Source: CAIWHR01 sp963786625 (GTDB taxonomy: Bacteria > Pseudomonadota > Gammaproteobacteria > Burkholderiales > Casimicrobiaceae). From it: DNA of 64,000 nucleotides. Each line of letters starts with the position of its first letter. The first letter of the stretch is position 1. The notes under the pieces are model-generated. The model was not told the DNA's origin, made no database searches, and worked only from the letters and a program-made list of their open reading frames with translations. The position numbers and the translations under genes are program-made. Location of the stretch: assembly GCA_963786625.1 (NCBI GenBank), contig CAWAZS010000014.1, positions 124,001 to 188,000 on the forward strand, in the 5' to 3' direction. Of this stretch, positions 44,669 through 53,920 are shown in pieces.

Positions 44669-45406
44669 TCAGATGGCCACGTGCCGGCCGCCGTCGACGT
44701 TGATCGTCTCGCCGGTCACGTACGCGGCGTCGGCGAGCAGGAAATGCACGACCTTCGCGATGTCGTCGGGCTCGCCTTCGCGCTTGAGCGGCGTGTGCGA
44801 GATGATCCGCTGCCGCGACAGCTCGTCGAACGACGCATCGTCCGGCCAGAGGACGGGCCCGGGCGCGACGGCGTTCACGCGCACTTCCGGCGCGAGCTCG
44901 CGCGCGAGCGAGCGGGTCATGCCGACCAGCCCGGCCTTCGCGATCGAGTAGACGACGAAATTCTTGAGCGGGCGCTCGGCGTGGATGTCGGCGATGTTGA
45001 CGATCGCGCCCTGCGCCTTCTTCAGCGCCGGCGCCGCGGCCTGCGCGAGGAACAGCGGCGCGCGAAGGTTGGTGCCGATCAGGTCGTCCCATGCGTCGGG
45101 CGTGATGGCGCCGACGGGCGTCGCGAAGAACGACGACGCGTTGTTGACGAGGGCGTCGAGACGGCCGTAGGTCTGCAGCGTCTGCTCGATCATCGCCGGC
45201 AGCTTGTTGAGGTCGAGGAGGTCGGCCTGGATCAGCGCCACCGAATCGGCGCGCAGATGGTTGAGCTCGGCCTGGAGGAGCCGCGCCTCGCCTGCGGAGG
45301 CGCGGTAGTGGAGCATGAGGTTGGCGCCGGCCGCATGCAGCCGGCGGGAGATCGCGGCGCCGACGCGCTTGGCCCCACCGGTGATCAGCACGATTCTGCC
45401 TTGCAC
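44669..45406 (-). CDS. Pteridine reductase-like short-chain dehydrogenase (FolM type)
   Basis: 245 residues. TGGAKRVGAAISRRL replaces the classical TGxxxGxG with the pteridine-reductase pattern; NNAS follows, the catalytic YSIAK (YxxxK) lies near residue 155, and the ending is YVTGETINVDGGRHV. Such enzymes reduce dihydrobiopterin or dihydromonapterin and dihydrofolate. GTG 45406 (MQGRIVLITGG) is preferred; upstream in-frame codons are not conserved. It is divergent from the COG1565 methyltransferase, a pairing common in Betaproteobacteria. Confidence 0.9.
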   Translation of the reverse strand: MQGRIVLITGGAKRVGAAISRRLHAAGANLMLHYRASAGEARLLQAELNHLRADSVALIQADLLDLNKLPAMIEQTLQTYGRLDALVNNASSFFATPVGAITPDAWDDLIGTNLRAPLFLAQAAAPALKKAQGAIVNIADIHAERPLKNFVVYSIAKAGLVGMTRSLARELAPEVRVNAVAPGPVLWPDDASFDELSRQRIISHTPLKREGEPDDIAKVVHFLLADAAYVTGETINVDGGRHVAI

Positions 45407-45506
45407 GCCGCGCTCCCGGATTACAGGATAGACTTGATCGCAATCTAGCACATCGACTGCTGTGCCGCACCGGGGCGCCGACGCCCGCCCGTGGGCACGC
45501 TGCGCC

Positions 45507-46669
45507 GTGACCGACCTGCCCGTTCCCGATGCCGACGCCCGCAGCCACAGCGAGCGCGTCGTCGCCGCCGTTCGCGCGGCGATCGCCCGTGCCGGCGGCT
45601 TCATTCCGTTCTCGCGCTACATGGAGCTCGCCCTCTACGCACCGGGTCTCGGCTATTACGCGGCGGGGGCGAGGAAGCTCGGTGCCGGCGGGCGATTTCG
45701 TCACGGCGCCGGAAATGACGCCGCTGTTCGCGACGGCGCTCGCGACGCAGGTCGCGGCGATCCTCGCGGCCAGCGGGCGCCGGGAGATCGTCGAGCTCGG
45801 CGGCGGCAGCGGCCGGCTCGCCGCCGATCTCCTCGTGGCGCTTGCCGCGCGCGACGCGCTGCCCGCGCGCTACGCGATACTCGAAGTCAGTCCGGACCTC
45901 GCGGAACGCCAGCGGGCGACGCTGGCACGCGACGCCCCGGCGCAGCTTACGCGCGTCGCGTGGATATCGGCGCTGCCGGAGACGATCGACGGTGTGCTGA
46001 TCGCGAACGAGGTGCTCGATGCCGTGCCTTGCGCGCTCGTCGCCCGGCGGGCCGGCGAATGGCGCGAGCGAGGCGTGACCTGGGACGAGGCCCGGTCGGG
46101 CTTCGCGTGGGGCGAGCGCGCCGCCGATGCGCGACTCGCGGCGCTCGCCGCCGCGCGCTACCCGCGAAGCGGCGACTACCTGAGCGAGATCAACCCGGGC
46201 GCCGAAGCGCTCGTCGAGGACATCGGCAGGCGGCTGGCCGCGGGCGCCGCGCTGTTCATCGACTACGGCTTTCCCGCGGCCGAGTACTACCACCCGCAGC
46301 GCAGCGAGGGGACGCTGATGTGCCATTTCCGGCACCGCGCGCACCACGACCCGTTCGCGTATCCCGGCCTGACCGACATCACCGCCCACGTCGATTTCAC
46401 CGCGATGGCGGAGGCCGGCGAGCGGGCGGGACTGCAGGTTGCGGGCTACACCGCGCAGGCGCCGTTCCTCGTCGGCTGCGGGATCCTCGACGCGCTCGCC
46501 GCCGTCGGCCCGCCCGCTGCGCCGGCCTATATCCGCGCGGCCGCGGCCGTGCAGAAGCTGCTCGCCCCGTCCGAGATGGGCGAGCTGTTCAAGGTGCTGG
46601 CGCTCGCGAGATCGGACGACGATAGACTGGCCCGGCTTCTCCGTGGTCGACCGCCGTCACCGGTTGTGA
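45507..46669 (+). CDS. SAM-dependent methyltransferase (COG1565/NDUFAF7-like), two frameshifts
   Basis: About 387 residues. The start GTG 45507 leads to IARAGGFIPFSRYMELALYAPGLGYYAAG. After a shift near 45690 the sequence reads GDFVTAPEMTPLFATALA, the SAM motif IVELGGGSGRLAADLL, ANEVLDAVPCALV, and YHPQRSEGTLMCHFRHRAHHDPF, with a MGELFKVLALAR ending. A second shift near 46615 gives the expected last residues IDWPGFSVVDRRHRL and TGA at 46669. The mitochondrial homologue methylates complex I subunit NDUFS2; the bacterial substrate is not known. Confidence 0.88.
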
Positions 46670-46758
46670 GCGGCGACTGCCGGATGCGCCGCCCGCCTGC
46701 GCGCGATCGCGCGACGAACCCGCGAGCGATTCTCTGACCCGACCCTGCGGAGCCCGAC

Positions 46759-48353
46759 ATGGAAACGCCGATCGCCACCGACAGCCTCGTCATGGGCACG
46801 CTGCCCGCGCGGCACGCGCGCTACCGCCCGCACCACACGGCCGTCGTCGTCGCCGCGCGCGCGCCGGGCGAGCGCGAGCTGCGGCTTTCCTGGCGGGAGT
46901 TCGACGCCTACGTCAATCGCTGGGCCAACGCGCTGGCGGCGCTCGGCGTCGGCCGCGGCGAACGCGTGGCAACCGTGCTCGGCAATTCGCTCGAGCTGCT
47001 CGCGACCTACTGGGCCTGCGCGAAGCTCGGCGCGGCCGCGGTGCCGCTGTCGCCGCTGCTCACCGCGACCGGGCTCGCGGCGCTGCTCGCCGATGCGTCG
47101 CCGCGGGCGATCGTCGGCTCGAGCGACCAGATGGCGGTGCTCGACGAGGTCCGCCGCCAGGCGCCGGCGGGAGAGGCGCGCGCGTGGGTCCTGGTCGACG
47201 CGGCAGCCGACGACGAGGCGCTCGGCTACCACGCGTTCGGGCACGCTGCACCGCCGCGGCGAGCGATGCCGCGCCCGACGCACGCGTCGAGGCGGGCGAC
47301 CTGTGGACGCTGATGTACACGTCCGGCACCACCGGATTGCCGAAAGGCATCCAGCACACGCATTTCATCCGCGCGATGTACGCGACGACGCTGGCCTCCA
47401 CCTGGCGCATGGCGCCGGAGTCGGTCGTGCTGCACTCCGGCGCGATCGTGTTCAACGGCGCGATGACGACGATACTGCCGGCGTTCATGCTGGGCGCGAC
47501 GTTCGTGCTGCATCGCGCCTTCGACGCGGAGGCGTTCATCGCCACCGTCGAGCGCGAGCGCGTCACGCACACGATGCTCGTGCCCTCGCAGATCATCGCG
47601 GTGCTCAACGCCAGGGGCTTCGCGCCGGCGCGGCTCACCTCGCTCGAGATGGTGCTCTCGCTGGGCGCGCCGCTGCACCAGGAGCACAAGGACCGGCTGA
47701 ACGCGCTGCTGCCCGGCCGCTTCTACGAGCTCTACGGGCTGACCGAAGGCTTCATCACCGTCCTCGACCGCGACGACGCGCTGCGCAAGTCCGGCAGCGT
47801 CGGCGTGCCGCCGCCGTTCTACGCGATGCGCATCGTCGGCGAGGACGGGCGCGACCTGCCGCCCGGCGAGGTTGGCGAAATCGTCGGCCGCGGGCCGATC
47901 ACGATGCCCGGCTATTACCACCGCCCGGAGCAGACGAAGGACGCGCTGCGCGACGGGTGGCTCTACACCGGCGACCTGGGCTACGTCGACGAGGACGGAT
48001 TCCTGTTCCTCGTCGACCGCATGAAGGACATGATCGACAGCGGCGGCATCAAGGTCTACCCGAAGGACGTCGAGGAGATCGCCGCGCGCCACCCGGCGAT
48101 CCTCGAGGTCGCGGTGTTCGGCATCCCGCACGACAAGTGGGGCGAGACGCCCGTCGCGGCGGTGGTGCTGCGCGACAACGAGAGCGTCGACGCCGACGAG
48201 CTGCGGGACTGGATCAACGCGCGGGTCGCCGCCCGCTACCAGCGCGTCGACCGCGTGCTCGTGCTCGACGCGTTCCCCCGCAACGCCGCCGGCAAGACGC
48301 TCAAGCGCGAGTTGCGCGCGCCGTTCTGGGAAGGGCGCGAGAAGAAGATTTGA
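46759..48353 (+). CDS. AMP-dependent acyl-CoA synthetase/ligase, frameshifted
   Basis: About 531 residues. The N-terminal half reads LSWREFDAYVNRWANALAALGVGRGERV and LGNSLELLATYWACAKLGAAAVPLSP. After a shift near 47255 come the P-loop YTSGTTGLPKG, FYELYGLTEGF, the adenylation signature GWLYTGDLGYVDEDGF, DMIDSGGIKVYPKDVE and the catalytic Lys in PRNAAGKTLKREL. Activates a carboxylic acid as acyl-AMP then acyl-CoA; chain length or aromatic substrate cannot be told. No beta-oxidation genes are adjacent. Confidence 0.9.
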
Positions 48354-48935
48354 GAACCGATTCCCGGGAATCCGGACAGAGGCGCTCAAAGCATTCCAGA
48401 GCACGAGCTGAAATCACGGCCTCGCCGGAAAAAGGTTGTCGATTTGCCTGTTCCTGCCGGGTCGGGATGCGTTGCGCAGCAGACATCTCGATATGCGCTT
48501 CAGTGGCCCGAGTTCGGCCAACAGCAGTCTTGACGCACTGTGCGACATAGCAGTCGTTGATTGATGATTGTCGGCTAACACCGGATGGTCGCCGAAGCGG
48601 TGGAGCCTCACCCCTCGAAGGCAAGAACGTGCTCGTCGACAAACGCTGGAGCTGCGTGCGAGACGCTCCGCTACTCGATACGCCGATCGATCGCCGGCAG
48701 GAAGTTGAGACCAACGCTGCGAAGATTGAGCCCGCGCATTTCACCCATGCGATATCTTAATCATTGTGAATGAACGGTGTGGTATACGTCATCCATTACG
48801 CAAAGTCGTCTGCGGACTTTGCCTCCTCCCGAAATCTTGGCGCATTACGCCACGACAGGGTCCCATAGTAAACATTGACCAACCGAAGCCGCGTCCTCGG
48901 GTGCAGGCCGACTTTGCTCAGGGAGTACATCAATA
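48354..48935. other. Intergenic region, no supported gene
   Basis: About 580 bases. Short frames (48557-48760, 48585-48773) lack family resemblance and good ribosome-binding sites. Segments such as GTTCGGCCAACAGCAGTC and TGTCGGCTAACACCGGA have the look of decayed dispersed DNA also met at 50.9, 52.5 and 56.6 kb. Confidence 0.45.
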
Positions 48936-50471
48936 ATGAAGTTCTTCAAAACCTGCATCCTTTGCGCCCTATTGAGTTTGTTGGCCGCGTTCCAAGCCTC
49001 CGCTCAGTCCATCGTCGGCGCATGGACCGCGGGCAGCACCACGGTCGAAGGTGCCTCGGTGGTCGTCTTTCTGGCCAACGGCTACTATTTCCAGATCCAG
49101 AATGCCCAGGCATCCGAGGCGCCGCACGGCTTCGACGGTTTCGAGCGCGGCACGTATACCTGGAACTCGGCGACTGGCGCGTTGACGGTCACTACTGTTC
49201 AGGATCTCAACGGCGATACCGGGTTTTCGGATCTCAACGGGGCGTCCGGCCTCACGTTTACCGTCTCGGGCGATGCGGCGACGTTAACCATACCCGGTGA
49301 AGGGACGATAACCGGAACCCGTGTGACCGGCACAAGCCCGATCGTGGGCGCGTGGTCCCTCGGCAATCCGGCCGTCGCCAACAGTTCGGGCGTCGTCGTC
49401 TTTCTCCCTAATGGCGTTTATTTCGAGGCCGAGGACGGTGCCGCAGGAGATCCGACCGGGCATGACGGCATCGAGCACGGAACCTATGCATGGAATCCGA
49501 CCACCGGCCTAATGACCTCAAGCCGAGCCCAGGCGCCCTACCTCGACACCAACGGCGAATGGGGGTTGTCGCACACGGGTACGCAGTTGACGTTCCTCGT
49601 CTCTGCGGATGGCCTCACTCTGAATGGGTCCACCGGTCCGGCCGACTCGTTCTCGCTCGCGCGCGTTGGCGCTGCCGCCGCAACTCCGGCCGTCGCCAAC
49701 TACCAGGGCATGTGGGCGGTGCCGAACCTCGCTGAATCGGGCTGGGGCATCAACTTAACGCACCAGGCCGACATCCTCTTCGCGTCGTGGTTCACCTACG
49801 GCGCCAACGGCAAGCCGCTGTGGATGACGATCACTGCGTACCAGCAGGCCGACGGCAGCTTCACCGGAGACATCGACCTCACCGGCGGTCCACCGTTCAG
49901 CGCCGTGCCGTTCAACCCGGCGCTGGTCACGCACACCACGCAGGGGGCGGCCCGGTTCACCTTCAGCGACGCCAACAATGGCTCGCTCTCCTACACCATC
50001 AACGGCGTCACGCAGGTCAAGGCGTTGGCGCGCTTCCTGTATGCCACACCGGTACCGGTCTGCACCTTCAACAGCGCACTGGCCCCGACCCTGGCCGTCA
50101 ACTACCAGGACATGTGGGCGGTGCCGAACCTCGCCGAGGCGGGCTGGGGCATCAACTTCACCCACCAGGGCGATTTGATCTTCGCGTCGTGGTTTACCTA
50201 CGACCTGAACGGCGTCGCGTACTGGGTCACCGGCGTGCTGGCGAAGTCTGCCACGCGGACCTACGCGGGCCCGCTGGACGCAACGACGGGGCCGCCGTTC
50301 AATGCGGTGCCGTTCAATACGGCACTCGTCACGCACAGCACGGTGGGGACGGCGACGGTGACGTTCACCGACGGCGCCAATGGCAGCCTCGCCTACACCC
50401 TGAACGGGGTGACGCAGACCAAGCCGCTCACGCGCTTCGTGTTTCGCGCGCCGGGGACGGTGTGCCAGTAA
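48936..50471 (+). CDS. Secreted protein built of two pairs of internal repeats
   Basis: 511 residues. Signal peptide MKFFKTCILCALLSLLAAFQA (cleavage near residue 24). Two copies of an about 115-residue unit follow (about 25-135 and 136-250), each with SIVGAW/PIVGAW, a VVVFL-NG-YF strand and HGxDGxExGTYxWN. Two copies of an about 125-residue unit end the protein (about 255-380 and 385-511), each with NYQ-MWAVPNLAE-GWGIN-THQ-D-LFASWFTY and GPPF-AVPFN-ALVTH. The second unit type is familiar as a C-terminal module of betaproteobacterial surface proteins of unknown role. The frame is intact, unlike many neighbours. Likely an outer-surface or extracellular beta-rich protein. Confidence 0.8.
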   Translation: MKFFKTCILCALLSLLAAFQASAQSIVGAWTAGSTTVEGASVVVFLANGYYFQIQNAQASEAPHGFDGFERGTYTWNSATGALTVTTVQDLNGDTGFSDLNGASGLTFTVSGDAATLTIPGEGTITGTRVTGTSPIVGAWSLGNPAVANSSGVVVFLPNGVYFEAEDGAAGDPTGHDGIEHGTYAWNPTTGLMTSSRAQAPYLDTNGEWGLSHTGTQLTFLVSADGLTLNGSTGPADSFSLARVGAAAATPAVANYQGMWAVPNLAESGWGINLTHQADILFASWFTYGANGKPLWMTITAYQQADGSFTGDIDLTGGPPFSAVPFNPALVTHTTQGAARFTFSDANNGSLSYTINGVTQVKALARFLYATPVPVCTFNSALAPTLAVNYQDMWAVPNLAEAGWGINFTHQGDLIFASWFTYDLNGVAYWVTGVLAKSATRTYAGPLDATTGPPFNAVPFNTALVTHSTVGTATVTFTDGANGSLAYTLNGVTQTKPLTRFVFRAPGTVCQ

Positions 50472-51050
50472 ATGCGCGCGTCTAGCACGCATGGCACCGT
50501 TTGCTCGATCACCCCATTGGCATGTCGACAGCGTCCTAGGCGGGCACGCGCCATGCCGTGCAGCTCTGGATTGAGAACCGCGAACACGCGATTCAACGCC
50601 AACACATCACCGTCATTTGCGCGGTCAATCAGGATCGTTATCGGCGGCGGCGACGCGGACCCGATCGTCGTGCGCACCGATCGCAGAGCAGCGCGTTTCG
50701 CGCAACCGGCACGCGGGAGTTGTACGCCGGCGGCGCCGGACGGTCGTGCGCTGGCGGAGCCGGTTATCGCGGGTTAACGTGACCGGGCCGACGGAGAAGG
50801 GGTGGCCGGGCGTCGCCGAGGGGCGCTTTCCGCCGTGCGGGGGTGACCCGCGCGCGCCGGCGTGCTCACGCCTCGCGCATGACGATCGCAGTTGGCCGAC
50901 AAGCAGCGGCCAATGGCTGAAGCGCGATGCGCTACGACCGCTCGTGGCCGGTCAGTGACCGTCAAGGTTGAACGCGAGCGGTTTGATCGTCGCAGTTCGA
51001 CCCACAGCAGCCCGTCGATTTCCTACAAAGCAGTCGGTCAACGGATCGGG
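50472..51050. other. Intergenic region with a dispersed palindromic motif
   Basis: About 580 bases without a supported gene. At 50931-50953 lies GCTACGACCG-CTC-GTGGCCGGTC, repeated with three mismatches at 52551-52573 on the other side of the hydrolase-cyclase gene. Confidence 0.5.
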
Positions 51051-52394
51051 TTACTCGGCAACGGCGGCAAACAGCGCGAATCTGCCGGGCACGCCCTTCA
51101 GCGTGTGCGTGCCGCGAGGCTCAAAGCGAATAGCCGATCCTGCGACGAGGTCCTTGACCATCCTCGAAACCAGCACCTCACCGGGGCCGGCCTTGGCCGC
51201 TACACGGGCGGCGACATGCACGGCAATGCCGCCGATGTCTTGCGCCAATAACTCGCACTCACCGGTGTGCAACCCCCCACGCACTTCGATACCCAGTTTG
51301 TGGGCCGCTTTGGCAATCGCCTGTGCGCATTGAATGGCTCGTCCGGGGCCGTCGAATGTGGCGAGGAAACCGTCACCGGTGGTCTTCACCTCGCGCCCCC
51401 GGAACCTCGCCAGTTCTCGTCGTACGGCGTCGTTATGGCGCTCCAACAGGTCCTTCCACTTGCGGTCGCCTATCGCAGCGACTCGTTCGGTCGAACCGAC
51501 GATATCGGTGAGCATGACGGTGGCCAGCATCCGATCGGGCTCGGGCATCGACCGCACGCCGGTCAGAAATTGCTGGATTTCCGATGTGATGTCTTCGCCT
51601 CCGCCAATCCAGGGAATGTGGTCCACGCCGGGCGTCTCGACCAGTTTCGCATCGGCGATGCGCGCGGCCAGACAGCGGCCGTGCTCAACGGCAATCAACC
51701 GGTCGCCGGTACGATGCAGAACGAGCGTCGGGACGTGGATCGCCGCGAGCGCGGGCCGGACGTCCGTCTCCTCGTTCATCCGGAGCAGCGCAAGTCCCGC
51801 AGCCGGACTTGCGCCGGTACGCAGGAACCCGCCCCACATCTGCTGCATCTGGGGATCCTCCTTCAGGCTGGGCGCATACCAGTCGAGCCCGGCCGGCCCA
51901 CCCCATCCACCTTCCAGCTCCGCAAGCATCGCATGCCACTCTTGCCACGACATTCCGATGGGGTTGTCGTCGGACTGAAGCCAACAAGCGTACGTGCCGT
52001 ACAAGATTAGCGCCTGTGTTCGCTCCGGGTAGGTGGCCGCGAACAGAAGGCACAACGGCCCGCCTTCCGAGATCCCGAGCAAAGTAGCCTTGCGCGAGCC
52101 AACCGCGTCCATGACCGCCCGCACGTCGTCCATGCGTTCCTCGAGCGTGGGCAGTTCCTTGACGGATACCGGATCGGAAAGGCCGGTGCCGCGCTTGTCG
52201 AACCGGATGAGTCTGGAGAACGAGGCGAGGCGTCTGAAGAATTGCGCCTGCAGCGGGTTGTTCCAGGCGCCCTCGACGTTGGAAATGAACCCCGGCGCGA
52301 CCACCAGGTCGATCGGTCCACTGCCCACGACCTGATAGGCGATATGGTAGGGACCACTCTTGGCATAGCGTGTTTCGGGGGCCACGGCGACCAT
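51051..52394 (-). CDS. Alpha/beta hydrolase fused to a class III cyclase domain
   Basis: 447 residues. Residues about 1-265 form an alpha/beta hydrolase: RFDKRGTGLSDP, the nucleophile elbow GISEGGP (Ser near residue 110) and the catalytic His in GVDHIPW. Residues about 285-445 form a class III cyclase domain with metal-site aspartates in VMLTDIVGSTERV and TTGDGFLATF. The transition-state region reads IAVHVAARV, with His where Asn is usual, a variant that recurs in hydrolase-cyclase fusions. Such proteins are presumed to couple a small-molecule ligand to nucleotide cyclisation; activity is unproven. ATG 52394 gives MVAVAPETRYAKSG. Confidence 0.88.
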   Translation of the reverse strand: MVAVAPETRYAKSGPYHIAYQVVGSGPIDLVVAPGFISNVEGAWNNPLQAQFFRRLASFSRLIRFDKRGTGLSDPVSVKELPTLEERMDDVRAVMDAVGSRKATLLGISEGGPLCLLFAATYPERTQALILYGTYACWLQSDDNPIGMSWQEWHAMLAELEGGWGGPAGLDWYAPSLKEDPQMQQMWGGFLRTGASPAAGLALLRMNEETDVRPALAAIHVPTLVLHRTGDRLIAVEHGRCLAARIADAKLVETPGVDHIPWIGGGEDITSEIQQFLTGVRSMPEPDRMLATVMLTDIVGSTERVAAIGDRKWKDLLERHNDAVRRELARFRGREVKTTGDGFLATFDGPGRAIQCAQAIAKAAHKLGIEVRGGLHTGECELLAQDIGGIAVHVAARVAAKAGPGEVLVSRMVKDLVAGSAIRFEPRGTHTLKGVPGRFALFAAVAE

Positions 52395-52801
52395 GATCGT
52401 TTGCCGCGCACCCCTTTGCAAGCTGCGTCGTCGGAGCGGGCGCGGAACCAAGCAGGGAACATTCGCGTCCGCTCACAATCGTCGATGCACGATAGGCGGA
52501 AGTCGGGGACAGATTCGGCCACGTCGGTCGACCGATTTAGAGGACGAGACGCTACGACCGGTTGTGGCCGGTCGCCGGCATTGCGGCGATTCGACCGGGC
52601 GGCCGCTGAGTAGCGCACAGCTGCCAACGAGGCATGAAGGGCAGCTAAGGCGGTAGAGTCGCCGACCGGCGCAACGGTTCCTATGCGCGTGAACGACCCA
52701 TTCCGGCCGTGCAGCGTTCCACGAAGCGGACGGTCAACGGAGCAACTTGATGGGAAATTGCCGCGAGTTGCGAAGGCCGCAGACACCGTGGGAACGATCC
52801 A
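52395..52801. other. Intergenic region with second copy of dispersed motif
   Basis: About 400 bases. GACCGGTTGTGGCCGGTC (52556-52573) is a perfect 6-bp palindrome inside the 23-base motif shared with 50931-50953. No gene is supported. Confidence 0.5.
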
Positions 52802-53792
52802 TCACTCAATCTTCTCGTCCACACGAAGCAGCAGCGTCTGCGGGATGGTCAGGCCGAGCGCCTTGGCTGCTTTGAGATTGATCACGAGATGGGACCGCAT
52901 CGGTTGTTCGATGGACAAATCGCCTGGTTTGGCACCCTTCAAGATCCGGTCGACGAACCGGGCCGCTAGGTGCGCGTACTCGCCTGGCGCTGGCCCGTGG
53001 GCGATCAGACCACTTGCCGGAAGAACACGGCTGTCGCCGACGACGGCCAGCGGCAATCCGTATTTCTGCGCGAAATCGGCGATTGCGTGCCCGTTTGGAT
53101 CGGATCAACGGTTCCGGGGGGAGCAATATCGATTCCGTGTTCGCCCGCCGGATGGCTACGAACGCGGCCTCGAATTCGCTTGGGCTCGAAACCTCGACCA
53201 CCTGGACCTCTAATCCCAGAGCCACGGCCACCGCCTGCATGTGCTGGACGAACTGAGGAACGGCTTCGTTGGTCGGATTGACGAACAAGGCGACGCTCCG
53301 CAGGCGAGGAGCCGCCTCCTTGAGGAGCTGCAGCAGTTTGCCTGCGAATTCGTTGCCGAGAAAGCTCGAGCCCGTCACGTTGCCGCCCGGCTTTACGAAG
53401 CTCGCGACAATCCCAAGCTCGACCGGGTTCGCTACTCCGGACATCACGATGGGTATCGACTTCGTCGCCTGCATGAGAGCGCGAGTGGCCGGCACTGACT
53501 GGACGATAATCAGGTCTGGCCCCTGGGCGACGAGTTCACTTGCCAACGACGGCAGGCGCGCGTTGTCGCTCCCCGACGTTCGCGGCTCCAGGAACGCGAT
53601 GTTCCGACCGTCGGCCCACCCGAGCTTTTCCAACTCCGGTCGCAGCTGAGCGAGGAAAGCCTCGATGTCGGCGCGGGTGATCGTGGCGAGAAGACCGATG
53701 CGGCGCGCCGGTACCGGGCCCTGGGCCCAGAGGTTGGGGGACAACCCCAGTAAGGCGCCTCCGGTTATGGCGACGAAGGTCCGCCGGTCCAT
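52802..53792 (-). CDS. ABC_sub_bind-family binding protein, frameshifted
   Basis: About 330 residues. Twin-arginine-like signal (MDRRTFVAITGGALLGLSP), then RRIGLLATITRADIEAFLAQLRPELEKLGW, DLIIVQSVPATRALMQATKSIPIVMSGVANPVELGIVASFVKPGGNVTG. Near 53105 the frame shifts; the rest reads HAIADFAQKYGLPLAVVGDS, SGLIAHGPAPGEYAHLAARFVDRILKGAKPGDLSIEQP to the stop at 52802. An orphan without transporter genes, one of three paralogues in the window. It is divergent from the 55.6-kb paralogue, with the IS element now between them. Confidence 0.85.
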
Positions 53793-53920
53793 CGCTGAAT
53801 CACCTCGTCCACAAATAGTCATTCGGCAATGCTACGCCTCCCGGCGCTGCCTCAGCGTAGGTATGTTCATCCGTCCGGAAAACATGGACGGTGACGCCGA
53901 CCGTCCGGAGTTGGCCTATA

